A DNA stretch of 64,000 nucleotides from Nilaparvata lugens (taxonomy: Eukaryota; Arthropoda; Insecta; Hemiptera; Delphacidae): assembly GCF_014356525.2 (NCBI RefSeq), contig NC_052507.1, forward strand, positions 57,196,362 to 57,260,361. Reading direction: 5' to 3'. Shown in pieces: positions 10,828 to 22,503 of this stretch. The notes beneath the pieces were generated by a model, which searched no databases, was not told where the DNA came from, and was given only the letters and a program-made list of their open reading frames with translations. A program made the translations under genes and the position numbers. The first letter of the stretch is position 1; every line of letters begins with the position of its first letter.

Positions 10828-12821
10828 CTACTGTGTAAGATGTATTTTTGTTCGGTTATGATTTTGATGTGTTTCACCTTGATTCTTGTGACCTCCATCT
10901 CGCTTGTAATTATTCCCATTTAAACGATCTCTGCCATCATAATATGCTCCTTTACCCTGTTGTTTGTTATTGTAATATGGAGATCTATTTCTAGAACTGT
11001 TTTCAAACGATTGACTTCTGCTGGTAATTTCAGTGTATTTTGGATATCGAGTGTTTGCTCCGGCATTTGACATTTGATTATCACCATTATAACTTCTCCT
11101 GAGACTATTGCTATTATGCTGAAGAGTGAGATTGTAATTTCCTGCACGATAGTTTACCTGATTTGATTCAGAAGTAACGGACTGGATACAGTGTAAATGT
11201 TCTATCAGTTCTTTGCAACTGGAAATCAGAGATACTGCTAGTGTCATGCGGACACTGAAAGAAAGCTTTTTGATAATATATTTGCTAATGATGAATCTGC
11301 TAAAGATTCGTCTAGTTGCGAATTTTTACACATCATCTTAGCCACAAATTCGGTATAAGAATGTCTGCTTCTATTATCATATGTGCATGATATAATCTCT
11401 GATAGTGCGTCCATCTGTTTACGTTTGCTCCAATACTGCTGCAGGAACTGGGAGATGGAGTCCTCCAGGCTATTGATATCTCACATCCGGCTTTTGAAAA
11501 ACATCAGCAGCTCGCCAAGTAATAGACTGGACAGTTGGAAACGCCATACTAACCAAGAGGTGGGTATCAATTCCTGAATGGCTTTTATTTGATCTATGAA
11601 TGGTCGGGGTTGCATGTGACGGTGGGAGTTGTCAAATTTTCCAAGATTTTGGAAATGTTGAGTGCCATTTACCACTTCAGTCGGTGTATAATGCATCCGA
11701 CTGACTGGGATACTTTCCATACGGGTCTCTATTCTGGAGACTCGTTCCTCGTTTGCGATCCATTTATCATTCATAATTTTCTCATTTGTATTCACTTCAT
11801 CGTACAATCCGGTGAGCTTCAACTGTTGTCCGCCAATGGCATTCTCTAACATGCCGTATCTCTCTCTTGATTTTGCCCCCTCCTCCGCTAAATTGGCTAT
11901 ACATGTCTGCACGTTACTTTGTTCCTTGACTATTTTTGCTATTTTATCATTATTTTCCTCCACTTTTGACTCTATCTCACCCTTATTTTCTAACACCTTT
12001 TCCATGACAGTTCCCATGATAGTGGTGCCTAGCTCCTTACCCAATACGTCCACCTGTTTTCCTACTTCCCTGGGTATCTCATCTAACCACTCATTCACTT
12101 GGCATGTGACATCATCTATATGGGTTTCTAACTTTTTGATGACTGTAGATTGCATTTCTATTTTAATGTCTAGCATGCTTCTCACTTCCTCTTTGAAGTT
12201 AGAAAACTTTTCTTCCATTTTTTCCACACTCCCTTGTACAGCTTTGACATCCTGTCTGACCGTTTTGATCTCTTCTTGTACAGCTTTGGTATTTTCCTCC
12301 GCTTTATCCTGGATGGCTTTAGTGACTTTAGTTTGTCCTGCTAAGATTTGACTGAGCATGAGTTTAAGTTCGTTTGTAGAATCATTTGCCATAAGATTGG
12401 TAATGTAACCGACTGAAGAGTCTAATGTGGTGTTGCGATTTTCTAGGTTGGCGGTGGCGGATGGTGGTTGACTGGCTACATCGTATGGGGATTGGTTGGC
12501 GGCATTCTCTGCTCCCTCGGCGACACCTGGAGCGATCTGCGGAGACGTCGGTACTGGGTTGGACGCCCTCACTCCCTCATCTCCCTCAGCCAGACTCTCA
12601 TCGGAGTTAATCGCATCTACGACGTTATCGATCTTAGTAGAAGACAATTGGGCCAGGTTTTGCGGGTCGAAATTGATGGAGCATATGCTGCCTCCCTCTC
12701 TCTCTCGTGGGGTCTCTGCTGCATTGTCCTGGGGTTGTTGATTTGCCGGTGTCATGGTCGTAGGGTTCTGGGGGTGGTCACTAAAGTAGGAAATTTGTGA
12801 GTTAGCCGGTGACTGGTTCAT
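10828..12821 (-). pseudogene. Element 1 gag (coiled coil plus basic nucleocapsid tail)
   Basis: The first 446 codons (12821-11481) start with ATG, are Pro/Gln/Asn-rich at the N-terminus and then form a long heptad-rich coiled coil with many Glu/Lys (roughly residues 150-340). A frameshift near 11500 moves the capsid-like part (ISQFLQQYWSKRKQMDALSE) into another frame. A third open part (11247-10828) is Asn/Arg/Gly-rich and could serve as nucleocapsid; no CCHC zinc knuckle is present. Gag packages the element RNA. The assignment rests on position upstream of protease and on composition. Confidence 0.65.
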
Positions 12822-13440
12822 GGTGACGTTATTATGTATTACTTCAAATAAATAGCCGAGTGTACTACCAAATTACCGGAATATTAAAATGGACTCACTG
12901 CTAGTGCCTATTCTGGATGAAATTGTGTGGTGTTAAAAGTTTCAAGTGTCATGTACATAGATTATGAAAAGAACATCTAGTTACAGGTATGATTGCCAAC
13001 ATGTATATATTACATTAATATAGTTCTTAAAATTTTAGTTAGGGTCTTATCTTCCTCAATAATGATAATGTTATAATGCTTCAGATAACCTATAACCCTG
13101 GTCAGCATACAATATCTAGATTCAAAGATCAAGATCAAAATTTGGTTATAAAATTTTATGGAAATTTCCATCCAATTTTTCTTTATTATGAGAATTATGT
13201 TATCAAACTCGTGTGATACAGTTTGTCTGTATTTATGCAGCTTGAAAAATTTCAATTTGGAGAGCAACTCAATTATTTCAGCCAGAAACTTACAATAGAT
13301 CATCAGATATATCTTGTTGAATAAACTTCAGATTATACTGCTTGCAGCTTTCAGTTTTATCAATAATTTCATTAATCATTGATAGTAAGATTGAGTAGGT
13401 AAGCTTTTCATCATGCCTCACGCTTGTGGTTCCATAATTG
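12822..13440 (-). other. Element 1 leader between 5' LTR and gag
   Basis: Untranslated leader of about 620 bp. On the element strand the LTR is followed after six bases by TGGAACCACAAGCG, which has the TGG start expected of a tRNA primer-binding site; I could not assign the tRNA. Confidence 0.45.
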
Positions 13441-15705
13441 TGTAAGGTGGTAAATTGCAAATCCTTTACAGATGATACGATGTTCTTGATATTTATAAGA
13501 GCAGTAGCTGAATTCCCTCTTTTGCGAATAAATTCACAAAAAATTAAGGCCGTCCGGCTCGCAAAATTACTGGGTTCAAACCTCAGCTCTAGCTCAGTGG
13601 TAGATACATGAATTTTCCAAATACAATTAATCACCATAAGGTTCAATGACCGGTGATTAATAATTCTTACCGCTGCTTCTATGAAGTTCTTGAAGAATAC
13701 CAGTGAGGAAATTAAAAGAATATTTGATGACTGATTATCAGTAACCATGTACCCACTAGAGAATAATAAAGACCAACTATAGTTTTTTCTAGTTGATTCT
13801 TAAAACGCTCGTCATGAATACAGGTATTCACCAATTTATCCTTCTGAAATTCCTTAGAACTTACAGCGCCAGTTCTTGAAGCTCTCTGGATCCTTATATG
13901 ATATAACTGGAACCTTATTAATATAATTATCAATATACTTGTTCTGGCAGACTAAAATGATTATCATCAAAGGATGATAAATACTGAGTGCTCTTAATAA
14001 GATCAATATTACTTGATTCAATAATTTTATGTGCTGCTGAAAATTTATTGGTACCAAAACAGCTCAAACTGTATATCACGAGATGAATTAGGATAAAATA
14101 AATTTCTATGATTTGTATGCTGACATAAAACACAAATATATTCCCATAAAACAGTGTATATAAAATATTCGATATCTATAATTTTCTTTAAATAAATTCT
14201 TTTCCAAAATCTGAACAATTATCACAGGTTTTGATAGCTTTCACAATAGTGAGTTTCAAATTCATAAACACATTATATTTAATACTGATGCTTGGACTTC
14301 CAGTCAATTCAGAATTCTACAATTAAAAACCTGTTCAGTCTATCGATTTTGATATGATATACTTTGCTCCATTAGTAAATAATAATAATTAATAAAATTG
14401 ATATTCAACATGAGATCTCAGGGTTTTATAATGAGTTTGGGCCGTGCATGGAAGTAAGCTTCCTACATATATCCAGTAAATTCATAAAATGTTCTTATAA
14501 ACTATGTGATAGTATTCAACACATTGTGATTTTTTCTTTGATTTAAGTTAATTTTAATAGCGCTTTTAGTTGATTCCCCCACTATACGTAGAAAAGCCTA
14601 AAACGAGCTCGTTTGATTTATCACTCACATTAATGACGTTCTTGACGGTCTTGTGGATTGAATTAATTATTTCCAATAATTAATTAGGCAGGTTCCTTAC
14701 GTCTCTGCTGGGCTAACGCGTGGTCCAGATTCTTATAGATTTCTTTCCGAATTAAAGATATATTCATGGGAATTGATTACAAATTACGAACTCTTTAACA
14801 ACACTGAGTTCACAGATAATTTAACATTAATTACAAATATTTCACATTTAAAAAAGGGGTTGGCTTGGTAATTTTTAAAATTTAAAGGAAGAAAGAACCC
14901 TAAACTCTATATGCATCCTCTCAGGTCAAGATTGCAAGCCAGAAGAAAGAGGTTTTCAGAAAAATTTATTTCTTCCTAGAACAATTTTGTAAGCTTCTTT
15001 CTGATTGGTCTTCAATTTAGTGAACTCAATACAATTGGTCGCCTCAGAATCAGGGCTTCTTCAACTTTATAATAGGAAAATTTTAATAAAAAGTTTTCAT
15101 ATAAATATATGGAGTGTTTATCTCAAATTAATTTCATAAATAAATCGCGATATACGATGTTAATAAACAATATACATTTAGTTTTTTATTTGAGTTTTGT
15201 ATACTCTTGATTTTCGTGCTTTTTAGATTATAATAAATAGTCATAAATAGTCATAACTTCCTTAGTATATATAATAATACATCTTTTGTGAGTAAATTTT
15301 TATAATTTCAACCTATTATACTGGTTGATCGAACAATCAGCTGATTCGTTAGGTATTGATTCAAATAACTATCGATTTATTCTAGATCGATTGATTCATT
15401 TAAAGTTGTAAACAAACAATTCTAACCTCAATGTACATGCAAACTTTTATTTTTCATAATCTGCCAATAATAAGTAAGCCGCTTTATATTTTTTAATTCT
15501 GCCAATGGATTCCTTAGTTGTTGAATCACAGTTATACATGTTTTCTTATCATTTTTGATAATACTATTACTCTTTATCGCTAACAATATTCGATTTAAGT
15601 TGATTGATCCTTTGACTAGGTCTAACTTCTTTTCCATTTTATAATTCTATTAAAATTCACTGGTTCATTTCAAAATATTTGATGGTACTAAAATACCACG
15701 TGACA
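13441..15705 (-). repeat. 5' LTR of element 1
   Basis: 2265 bp, the upstream LTR in element orientation. It differs from 3962-6252 by scattered substitutions and one clear indel near 15240 (shorter here). Confidence 0.9.
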
Positions 15706-15709
15706 AGTA

Positions 15710-16379
15710 TAAGGAATTCTGACTAAAATACCGTCGTTGATCACACTCAGTATTGTCTCACACTGATGACCCCTTTGTCAGATGGTAACGAGTTGGATTG
15801 ATGTCGGTACTATATTGTCTTGTGCAATATTTAGAAGCCTTATATTTATCTACCTCCTCAGCATTTATGAATAATTGTGGAGTCAATCAGAGCAGCGGTA
15901 AGGATTGCAGATTGATAAAGCGGCAGCAGATTGAAGCAACTGATAGCAGAGTTTTGTATAAGCTCCTTGAAGAGCTGGTAAGAACCATATGGTATCTTTA
16001 TTTCAGCAGGCACCTAAATATAAAAAATATTCAAATCTCATTTGCTCTACCGACTACTGCCAGCTGGGCACATATAAGTCAAATATGGCTTTATAAGATG
16101 TTTGAATTTGCTGGCCTCTATAGCAAGGTTAGATTTGTGCAAGGACTCTAATGGATCATCTCCTCCATAATCTTTGGGATTTTTCACTCTTCTTGCTAGT
16201 TCTGAGAGATTGTCTGACAACTTCAATTTGATCTTCATAGTACCATGAGGGCAATACTCGAAACATCTGTGTCAGTCATTGTTGAATCTCCTTTCTTCAC
16301 TCCAGGTCGTATTGATGTCACAAACTGTAATTTACTAAATTTTTTTAAGAAGTAATGACTCAAATAGAAAACATTGCTG
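15710..16379. other. Unassigned sequence right of element 1
   Basis: No recognised gene. A minus-strand frame at 16047-16238 (63 residues, KLSDNLSELARRVKNPKDYG in it) reads like protein, and further minus-strand sequence beyond 16240 may continue it, but I recognise no family. It may be an exon or an old gag piece. Confidence 0.3.
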
Positions 16380-16652
16380 TCAATTCAAAGCATTGGAATT
16401 TCTTCTTGTTTTTTTTTTATCACAAGAGCATCGTCTCTTCATTTCTCTCTTGCTCCTCTTCACATCAAAGACTGTTCTTCCTTCATCATTTTTTCGTCTT
16501 CCAAAGTATTCTTCCTCTTTCTGTCTCTTTTCTTTATTCTTCCTTCGTACCCATTTCCTCTCATATGCTTTTCCATTCTTGTTCCATGTTTTCTCGCCTA
16601 AGACGACTCTACTGTGCCTCTCCCCGATTCTTGGATCATCTTCTTCTGACTG
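16380..16652 (-). pseudogene. Basic C-terminal part of an unrecognised gene, split by the foldback element
   Basis: A minus-strand frame reads QSEEDDPRIGERHS, then a strongly basic region with KTWNKNGKAYERK and KREMKRRCSCDKKKTRRNS, ending at a stop near 16380. The acidic opening resembles the QS-ENDPRNDSSS repeats in the minus-strand segment 18320-18519 on the far side of the foldback element. I infer that the two were once one exon, cut by that insertion. Lys/Arg-rich, Cys-containing proteins of this look occur in many insect genomes and are often transposon-linked, but I cannot name the family. Confidence 0.4.
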
Positions 16653-18319
16653 CATTGTAGTCCAGGCAATGAATGATCGAAAAAGGGTATAGAGGGAAAC
16701 GTTTGGAAGACAATTTTTGACTCTGCAGTCCTGTTTGGGGTAGTGAGGAGGTAAGCATATCAAAAGTCCCCATCCGTACCCCCTGCGAAAAGTGGGTGGG
16801 GGTGGTTCAAAGGTACCATTTTTTGGTTTCTCGCATATAACTCGAAAATTATGCATTTTACGGACATGACTATCCTATAAAATGAATATATGAATAAAAT
16901 AAAATAAATGAATAAATAAATAAATAAGAGATTGAAGATTACATAATTTCCTACAATATTGATTTCACAAATTTTTCTATATCTCTTTCACTTCTCGCAA
17001 TATCCGCTCTAAAAGATGTGACATTTTTGAAAAACACATTTTTCTTCGATTTTTTACTATTTTTTCTCTTAAAACGTTTTCAATATCGATGGGAAAAATC
17101 CATGCTGAACATAAACTTATAGAAGATCAAATTGTCTTCAATTTGATGTATAATTCCACAAGTTTACGTACATCCCCACGACTGTTGCAGCAGCTTCAGT
17201 GTTGAGTGTGAGATCTTCAATTATGGAAAAAGAGTCCAAATTGACAAAGGAATTTGGAGAGAATGTATTGTACACAATTTTTGACTTCGCAGCCCCAACA
17301 AAATTCCACCCCCAACATTTAATCTGCTACAACAATAGAAGGAAAACATTAAGTGGTGGAATAATACATCAAATTGAAGAGAAAACAAAGCTCTACAAAT
17401 CTGCGGTGAGCATTCATTTTTAAGATGCATTGTTGGGGAGTTGTAGGCCCTGAACATCGAAAAATTGATTGAAAGCTGTTATTTCACAAGTTTACACATT
17501 TAGGAGCTTATTTCTCGAAAAATGTTGGAGATATCACAAATCACCACCAAACAAATATTGTAGAGAATTTATCAAGCTTCATTTTTGAACATTTAGTCAT
17601 GTCGGTTGAACGCATTTTCTTCAAGATATGAGCGTGTAAGCAAAACATTGAAAAATGCAACTTTTAAACCACCCTCATCCCTCCAGCACAAGGCATAGGG
17701 ATGGGGACTTTCGATATGTTCACCCCATAACTGGTCCCAACAAAGCTGCAAAGTCAAAGATTGTGTTCAAAACATTCTTTCAAATTCCTTTGTCAATTGG
17801 TCTATTTTTGCATAACTGTAGATCAGATCTCACACTCAACACTGAAGCTGCTGCAACAGTCGTGAGGATGTGCGTAAACTTGTGAAATTATACATCAGAT
17901 TGAAGAGAATTTGATGTTCTATGAGCTTATGATCAGCATGGATTTTTCCCATCGATATTAAAAAAGTTAAAAGAGAAAAAATAGCAAAAAATTAAAGAAA
18001 AATGTGTTTTTTTTTCAAAAATGTCACATCTTTCAGAGCGGATATCTCGAGAAGTGAGAGAGATATGGAAAAAGTTTTGTATTCAATATTGTAGAAAATT
18101 ATGTGAGCTTTAATTTCCTATGGGATAGTCATGTCTGTAAAATGCATAATTTTCGAGTTATATGCGAGAAACCAAAAAATGGTACCTTTGAACCACCCTC
18201 AACCTCTTGCAAAGGAGACTTTGATATGCTTACCTCATTACTACCCCAAACAGGACTGCAGGGTCGAAAATTGTCTCCCAAACTTTTTCCTCTATAACAC
18301 TTCGTTGACTGGGCTATGG
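16653..18319. mobile_element. Foldback-type element with about 600-bp inverted arms
   Basis: The left arm (16653 to about 17310) is an imperfect reverse complement of the right arm (about 17728-18319); many 20-40 bp blocks match, for example around the GGTACC at 16827 and 18181. The outer edges read CATTGTAGTCCAGG and, inverted, CCATAGCCCAGTC. The 400-bp loop has no convincing gene. Hydrophobic and Ser/Leu-rich open frames inside are chance. A diverged partial relative lies at 51065-51412. Confidence 0.8.
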
Positions 18320-18519
18320 TTCAAAGTTTGGATCGTTGACATCGTCCTGATTCATTCCACTATTAGATGAACTATCATTTCTTGGATCATTTTCTTAAGA
18401 TTGAGTGGGTTCAAAGTTTGGAGTGTTGACACCGTCCTGATTAATTTCACTATCAGATACTATACCTTCTAGACCCCAACTAAAGTTGAGATCCAAGTCT
18501 TCCAGCGAGGAGGAAATAC
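18320..18519 (-). pseudogene. Exon-like segment with a repeated acidic motif
   Basis: On the minus strand a polypyrimidine-AG acceptor (TTTTTACAG) precedes a frame beginning with an SSSLEDLDLNFSWG stretch. It then has two copies of a motif of the form NQDDVNDPNFEP, separated by ENDPRNDSSS, with one in-frame TAA between them. It runs straight into the foldback edge. An upstream candidate exon is at 18971-19046. It is probably the left part of the gene continued at 16380-16652. Confidence 0.4.
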
Positions 18520-18970
18520 CTGTAAAAATATAATAAACTCTTCAAAATAACACCTAACTCAATTAGCGTAGGATGAAATTAATGAACAATATTATCATAC
18601 AATCTGAATGTTGGATAACTTCATCCTCACAATCCGATAGAAAATGAATTAAGCAACTCAACCTGGTTGAAAATTCTATAAAAAACATATAGAATTGAAT
18701 CATTTTTGAGATAACTTAGTATGTTACTGGCAGTATGAAAATCGTCTCAATGATTCATGAAGGGGTTTTCCAATAAATGTCAGAATCAATATTAGAAAAG
18801 AAGTAGAGAAAAAAGAGTAGTCTTTGATGGATACAATTTTGGTCAAGAAAGGCAGATGCAAAATTTGTGGAAAATGAAAGAGTGATAAGTTCTTGCATAA
18901 CGCAGAGTTTGAGGCTTTTGTGATACAATTCCAAAAGGATTCATCTTCAACATTTATACTACCTACTTAC

Positions 18971-19046
18971 TTGGAACGTTTTTATCCTTTTTCGATAAAG
19001 ATCACTTCACCATGTTCATACCGATTTGTCCTCTTGATGTCATCAT
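18971..19046 (-). other. Possible small upstream exon, minus strand
   Basis: Flanked by a good acceptor (TTTTTTTGCAG) and donor (AAGTAAGT) on the minus strand. It reads DIKRTNRYEHGEVIFIEKG and then a stop in the best frame, so it is either decayed or not coding. The stretch 18520-18970 between it and the next segment has no other feature. Confidence 0.25.
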
Positions 19047-19478
19047 CTGCAAAAAAATAAGAATGTTATTGCGGATCACGAAGTTTATTGGAATAATTAT
19101 TCGATATAATTATATTATTTATTAATATTAAATAGTTACATACATGAATCTTTACCTCATTGAACTCTTGCAAAAATCGCGTGAAAACTATGTAAACGTT
19201 TTGACGTCAATAACGTGTAAAACGTTATGAAAACCACATATGTGTCAGATGATTGCGTTACGAGGTTTTCATACAAACATAACCTAGAAATGATAAATTA
19301 ACCTGTTGAAATACACGTTTTCCAATAGAATATCATTTGAGAAAATTCAAGCTTTAGATAATAAATCTAAGAGATTCCCATTCGAAAAGATCAAACATAG
19401 TTCGTTTAAAAGTGAATTGATATGGCAATAGAATCAGACTTTGAAATCTCAGGTGTAAAATGAATGGAAGCTATGTAA
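19047..19478. other. Unassigned AT-rich stretch
   Basis: No gene or repeat recognised. Confidence 0.4.
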
Positions 19479-19906
19479 AGCTGCGTACCCATATACGCGC
19501 TTCCAACCCGCACCGAGCACGCTCCGCCCTCGTACCGCCCTCGTTCCACAGTCGAACCACAGTCGCTCCGCCCACGCACCCATCATGAACGTTACGGAAG
19601 ATGTTAGATCTTCTCGCGTTCCACGGTAGAACCACTCTTGCTTCCCGGTTGACCTTTAAGGTGCGTACAGACTGTAGCTCTGCTCCGCAACCGAACGTCA
19701 CTCCAGCAGAGCAATTGATGATCGACCGGTGAGCAAGAGTGGTTCGACCGGGGAACGCGAGAAGAGCTAACATCTTCCGTAACGTTCATGATGGGTGCGA
19801 CTGCAGAGCGGAGGCGGAGCGACTGCGGTGCGATGGAGGAACGAGGGCGGTACGAGGGCGGGGCGTGCTCAGTGCGGGTTGGATGCGTGTATATGTGTAT
19901 GCAGCT
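19479..19906. mobile_element. GC-rich hairpin MITE
   Basis: The left half (19479-19660) and right half (19728-19906) are inverted copies, with outer termini AGCTGCGTACCC and, inverted, AGCTGCATACAC. It is far more GC-rich than its surroundings. Open frames on both strands here are a by-product of the palindrome and composition. With no transposase it must move, if at all, with proteins from another element. Confidence 0.8.
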
Positions 19907-20301
19907 CAAAACTTACCAATTATACAAGCTCTTCCAACTGTCTGCGACAACACACTGATCTACGTGGTTTGCTTTTTCTCCACCAAAGATCGTAATATCA
20001 TTCTTGAGATGATTTCAATAGCTGTGAATCACATGGTCTTCATACCAAAAATGAGAAATACCGATTTTTGAAAAAAATTGATGTACGAGGTTTTCATTCT
20101 GATATATCTATTTCCTATCACTATGAGAGATGAACATATTGATCGCTTCCTGAGATGTATCAAGCTAATTATTGTATCGGTTTCACTCGACCGAATTTTG
20201 CATTCCTGCAACAACGGATCTCATGAAAAGCATTTCTTCGGTGTGCTTCGCGCCATGATAAACTTACAAAAGTGATAACTCCCACTTTTTCGAAATTCCA
20301 G
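19907..20301. other. Presumed intron or upstream region of the lipase exon
   Basis: No supported gene. The last bases form a pyrimidine-rich acceptor (TTTTTCGAAATTCCAG) for the exon that follows. Confidence 0.4.
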
Positions 20302-20572
20302 GATGAACTAATCAGGAAAGCCGGGTATGAGGCGGAATCCTATCTTGTTGACGTGCCAATCGGTCGAGATATAATTGTGAAGGAGAGGGAGGGTCAAAAA
20401 TTTTGGTCGAAGAAAAAGAAAGAATATACTATGACGATGTTTAAAATAGAAATATTTCGAATCATACACCCTGGAAGAGGCAGACTGAGGAATTTGCCAG
20501 TTGTGTTGTTGATGCATGGAGCCACAGGAAGCTCTTCAGACTATGTGTTTGCTGGCAAAGATGATAGTCTAG
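20302..20572 (+). CDS. Internal exon of an acid/lysosomal-type lipase (alpha/beta hydrolase)
   Basis: Lipases of this family hydrolyse triacylglycerols and sterol esters in lysosomes or the gut lumen. The exon opens with ELIRKAGYEAESYLVD, matching the family's N-terminal GY-E-Y-V-T region. It ends with NLPVVLLMHGATGSSSDYV, where the HG is the oxyanion-hole motif preceding the catalytic domain. It is bounded by AG at 20300-20301 and a GTGAGT donor at 20573, phase 0 in and phase 1 out. About 25 residues rich in Lys/Arg between YLVD and MFKIEIFRI are more than usual. The exons carrying the catalytic GxSxG Ser were not found downstream; a later exon may be 61680-61761. Confidence 0.75.
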
Positions 20573-21400
20573 GTGAGTGAAGTTCTAGCTATTACTCTAT
20601 TTTGATTCCCATGTTTCTTCCCAAAGTAAAAGGATTTCTTTCTCTGTGGTTTTTCTAAAAAATGATGTGTTATCTTCTAATTCACATAGTGAAGTAACAA
20701 GGACCCTTCAAGTAAATTCATAAATTGACATTACATTCCTCAATAAGCTTTATTAGTACTTTCATTCATCCAGTAGTATTAAATATGACATGATAACTAT
20801 TATCGTGAATGATGAAAGACTAAATATTTGTTTTGTAGGGTTTAAAATAAGAATGTATTGCATTATTCACTTTGTTTTAAATTTATTTATTCAGTTGAAT
20901 GGTTATAATACCTAACTTGGGACTAGAATAAATATTGATTCTGTAGGTTTCCATATCAAGTTTACTAATGGGGTAATTTTCTAGAATGCTATTCGGTAAA
21001 TAAAGTTCTGTACTGAAGAAAATGCCAATGAGTTTTAATTTGAAGCTCAATTATTGCAGTTTTTGAATTCCAAGTCCATTGAGTAGTTCAATAAAAAAAT
21101 ATTGTAGTATGCTTTGACTCTTTTGATTTCACGTTTTTCTGGTGAGTATATTGAGGGGGGGAGGCAAACTGCATGCATTGCCCCCCCCCGACCACCACAG
21201 AATAAATAATATTGAATATGCATTTTCAAATAGATAACATTTTCATCATTTATATTGTAAAGATCAGCTAAATGACAAGAGTAATAATGTAGGTCTATGC
21301 TTCTTCGTTATCGAACAAGTGGAGAGAGGTTATTGTTAAGACATTATTCATTGCCCCCCAAAGTCGGCGCCACTGCCCAGAACTATTAGAACAAACCCTA
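20573..21400. other. Intron-like sequence after the lipase exon
   Basis: AT-rich, no gene seen. Contains a G-run and a C-run (21155-21190) that can pair. Confidence 0.5.
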
Positions 21401-21500
21401 NNNNNNNNNNNNNNNNNNNNNNNNNNNNNNNNNNNNNNNNNNNNNNNNNNNNNNNNNNNNNNNNNNNNNNNNNNNNNNNNNNNNNNNNNNNNNNNNNNNN
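21401..21500. other. Assembly gap (100 N)
   Basis: Exactly 100 N, the conventional placeholder for a gap of unknown length. Linkage of the lipase exon to everything right of it depends on scaffolding. Confidence 0.99.
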
Positions 21501-21890
21501 GTTGCCCGGCCTTGACTGAGTGAGCGACCGAGTGATGTCAGCCTGTGCGTACATACATCAAGCTATATAAAACACATTTTTAATTTCTTATCACTTAATG
21601 CAGCTTGCGTAGTGGAGAGTGATTGAGTGCACTTGTCTACACGTACTAGCTGCCGAGGAGGCCTATCACAATTGGCGAGCACTGCATACTCCACAGAGGT
21701 TTAGCTCGACGCTAACATTATTGATTGTAAGTAAAAATTTTTGTTACATTCTCATATTTTTGTGAAATAACACTAAATTGATTTTTATAATATATATTTG
21801 GTTACAGTTATTAAATATTTATTGTTTTTCACAGCATTTTCTCACCTCACTACTCGGTCTCATAAGCAGTTGTGCTCTCGTGAGGGAAAC
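21501..21890 (+). promoter_or_regulatory. Promoter/leader-like region
   Basis: A TATA-like CTATATAAAAC lies at 21563-21573. A GTAAGTAAAA donor follows near 21728, and a pyrimidine-rich TTTTTCACAG acceptor near 21835. The intron-like segment from GGTTACAG to the acceptor recurs at 23185-23235. It looks like a transcribed, spliced 5' leader on the plus strand; what it drives is unknown. Confidence 0.35.
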
Positions 21891-22503
21891 TTACCTGCAT
21901 CGAGAAAATCATAGCCGGAGCTAAGCTGAACAATACCTGAACCGAGTCGAGGAGCTGAGAGAAGCATATCCGATTATTTCATTTCGTCAAATCAACACAT
22001 GTAAGTTCATTTTTACTTAAATTTTCCTCTTCTCCGAGGACAATATTGTTCTCCATGTTAGATCCTTCAACAAGGAAGTAAGAGGAGCTCATTTTTCAAA
22101 CATGAATCTTTTCTTGACAGTGTTTTCTATCATCAATGAGATAACGCATTTTAATATTTAACCAACCAGTAGCAAAGTTGATGCATTTCATTTATACTTA
22201 CCTGCATAGAGAAAATCATAGCCGAGGAGCTAAGCTGGAACAATACCTGAACCGAGTCGAGGAGCTGAGAGAAGCATATCCGATTATTTCATTTCATCAA
22301 ATCAACACATGTAAGTTCATTTTTACTTAAATTTTCCTCTTCTCCGAGGACAATATTGTTCTCCATGTTAGATCCTTCAACAAGGAAGTAAGAGGAGCTC
22401 ATTTCCAAACATGAATCTTATCTTGACAGTGTTTTCTATCATCAATGAGATAACGCATTTTAATATTTAACAACCAGTAGCAAAGTTGATGCATTTCATT
22501 TAT
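21891..22503 (+). repeat. Tandem duplication, two 307-bp units
   Basis: 21891-22197 and 22198-22503 are near-identical direct copies. Each has a short GC-richer exon-like part ending ACACATGTAAGT (donor-like) followed by AT-rich sequence with TCCGAGGACA. The donor-like end recurs a third time near 23394. Confidence 0.85.

Larger units (their letters stand above)
3962..15705 (-). mobile_element. LTR retrotransposon, element 1 (Ty3/gypsy type, 11.7 kb, long LTRs)
   Basis: Two direct repeats (3962-6252 and 13441-15705) begin TGTAAGG and end TGACA on the plus strand. They flank minus-strand gag, protease, RT, RNase H and integrase in Ty3/gypsy order. The 4-bp sequence AGTA occurs immediately outside both ends (3958-3961 and 15706-15709), a target-site duplication showing a single undisturbed insertion. 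The LTRs look about 98% alike by eye, so insertion is fairly recent, yet the coding part has stops and frameshifts. At 2.3 kb the LTRs are far longer than most insect gypsy LTRs. No env was seen in the 1 kb between integrase and the 3' LTR. Confidence 0.9.

Noticed and set aside
11812..12800. Several plus-strand open frames over element 1
   Set aside because: Antisense shadows of the minus-strand gag coiled-coil region.
19471..20071. Overlapping Arg-rich open frames on both strands
   Set aside because: They arise from the GC-rich palindromic MITE and have no family features.
21348..21554. Open frame spanning the gap
   Set aside because: It runs through 100 N and is not real sequence.
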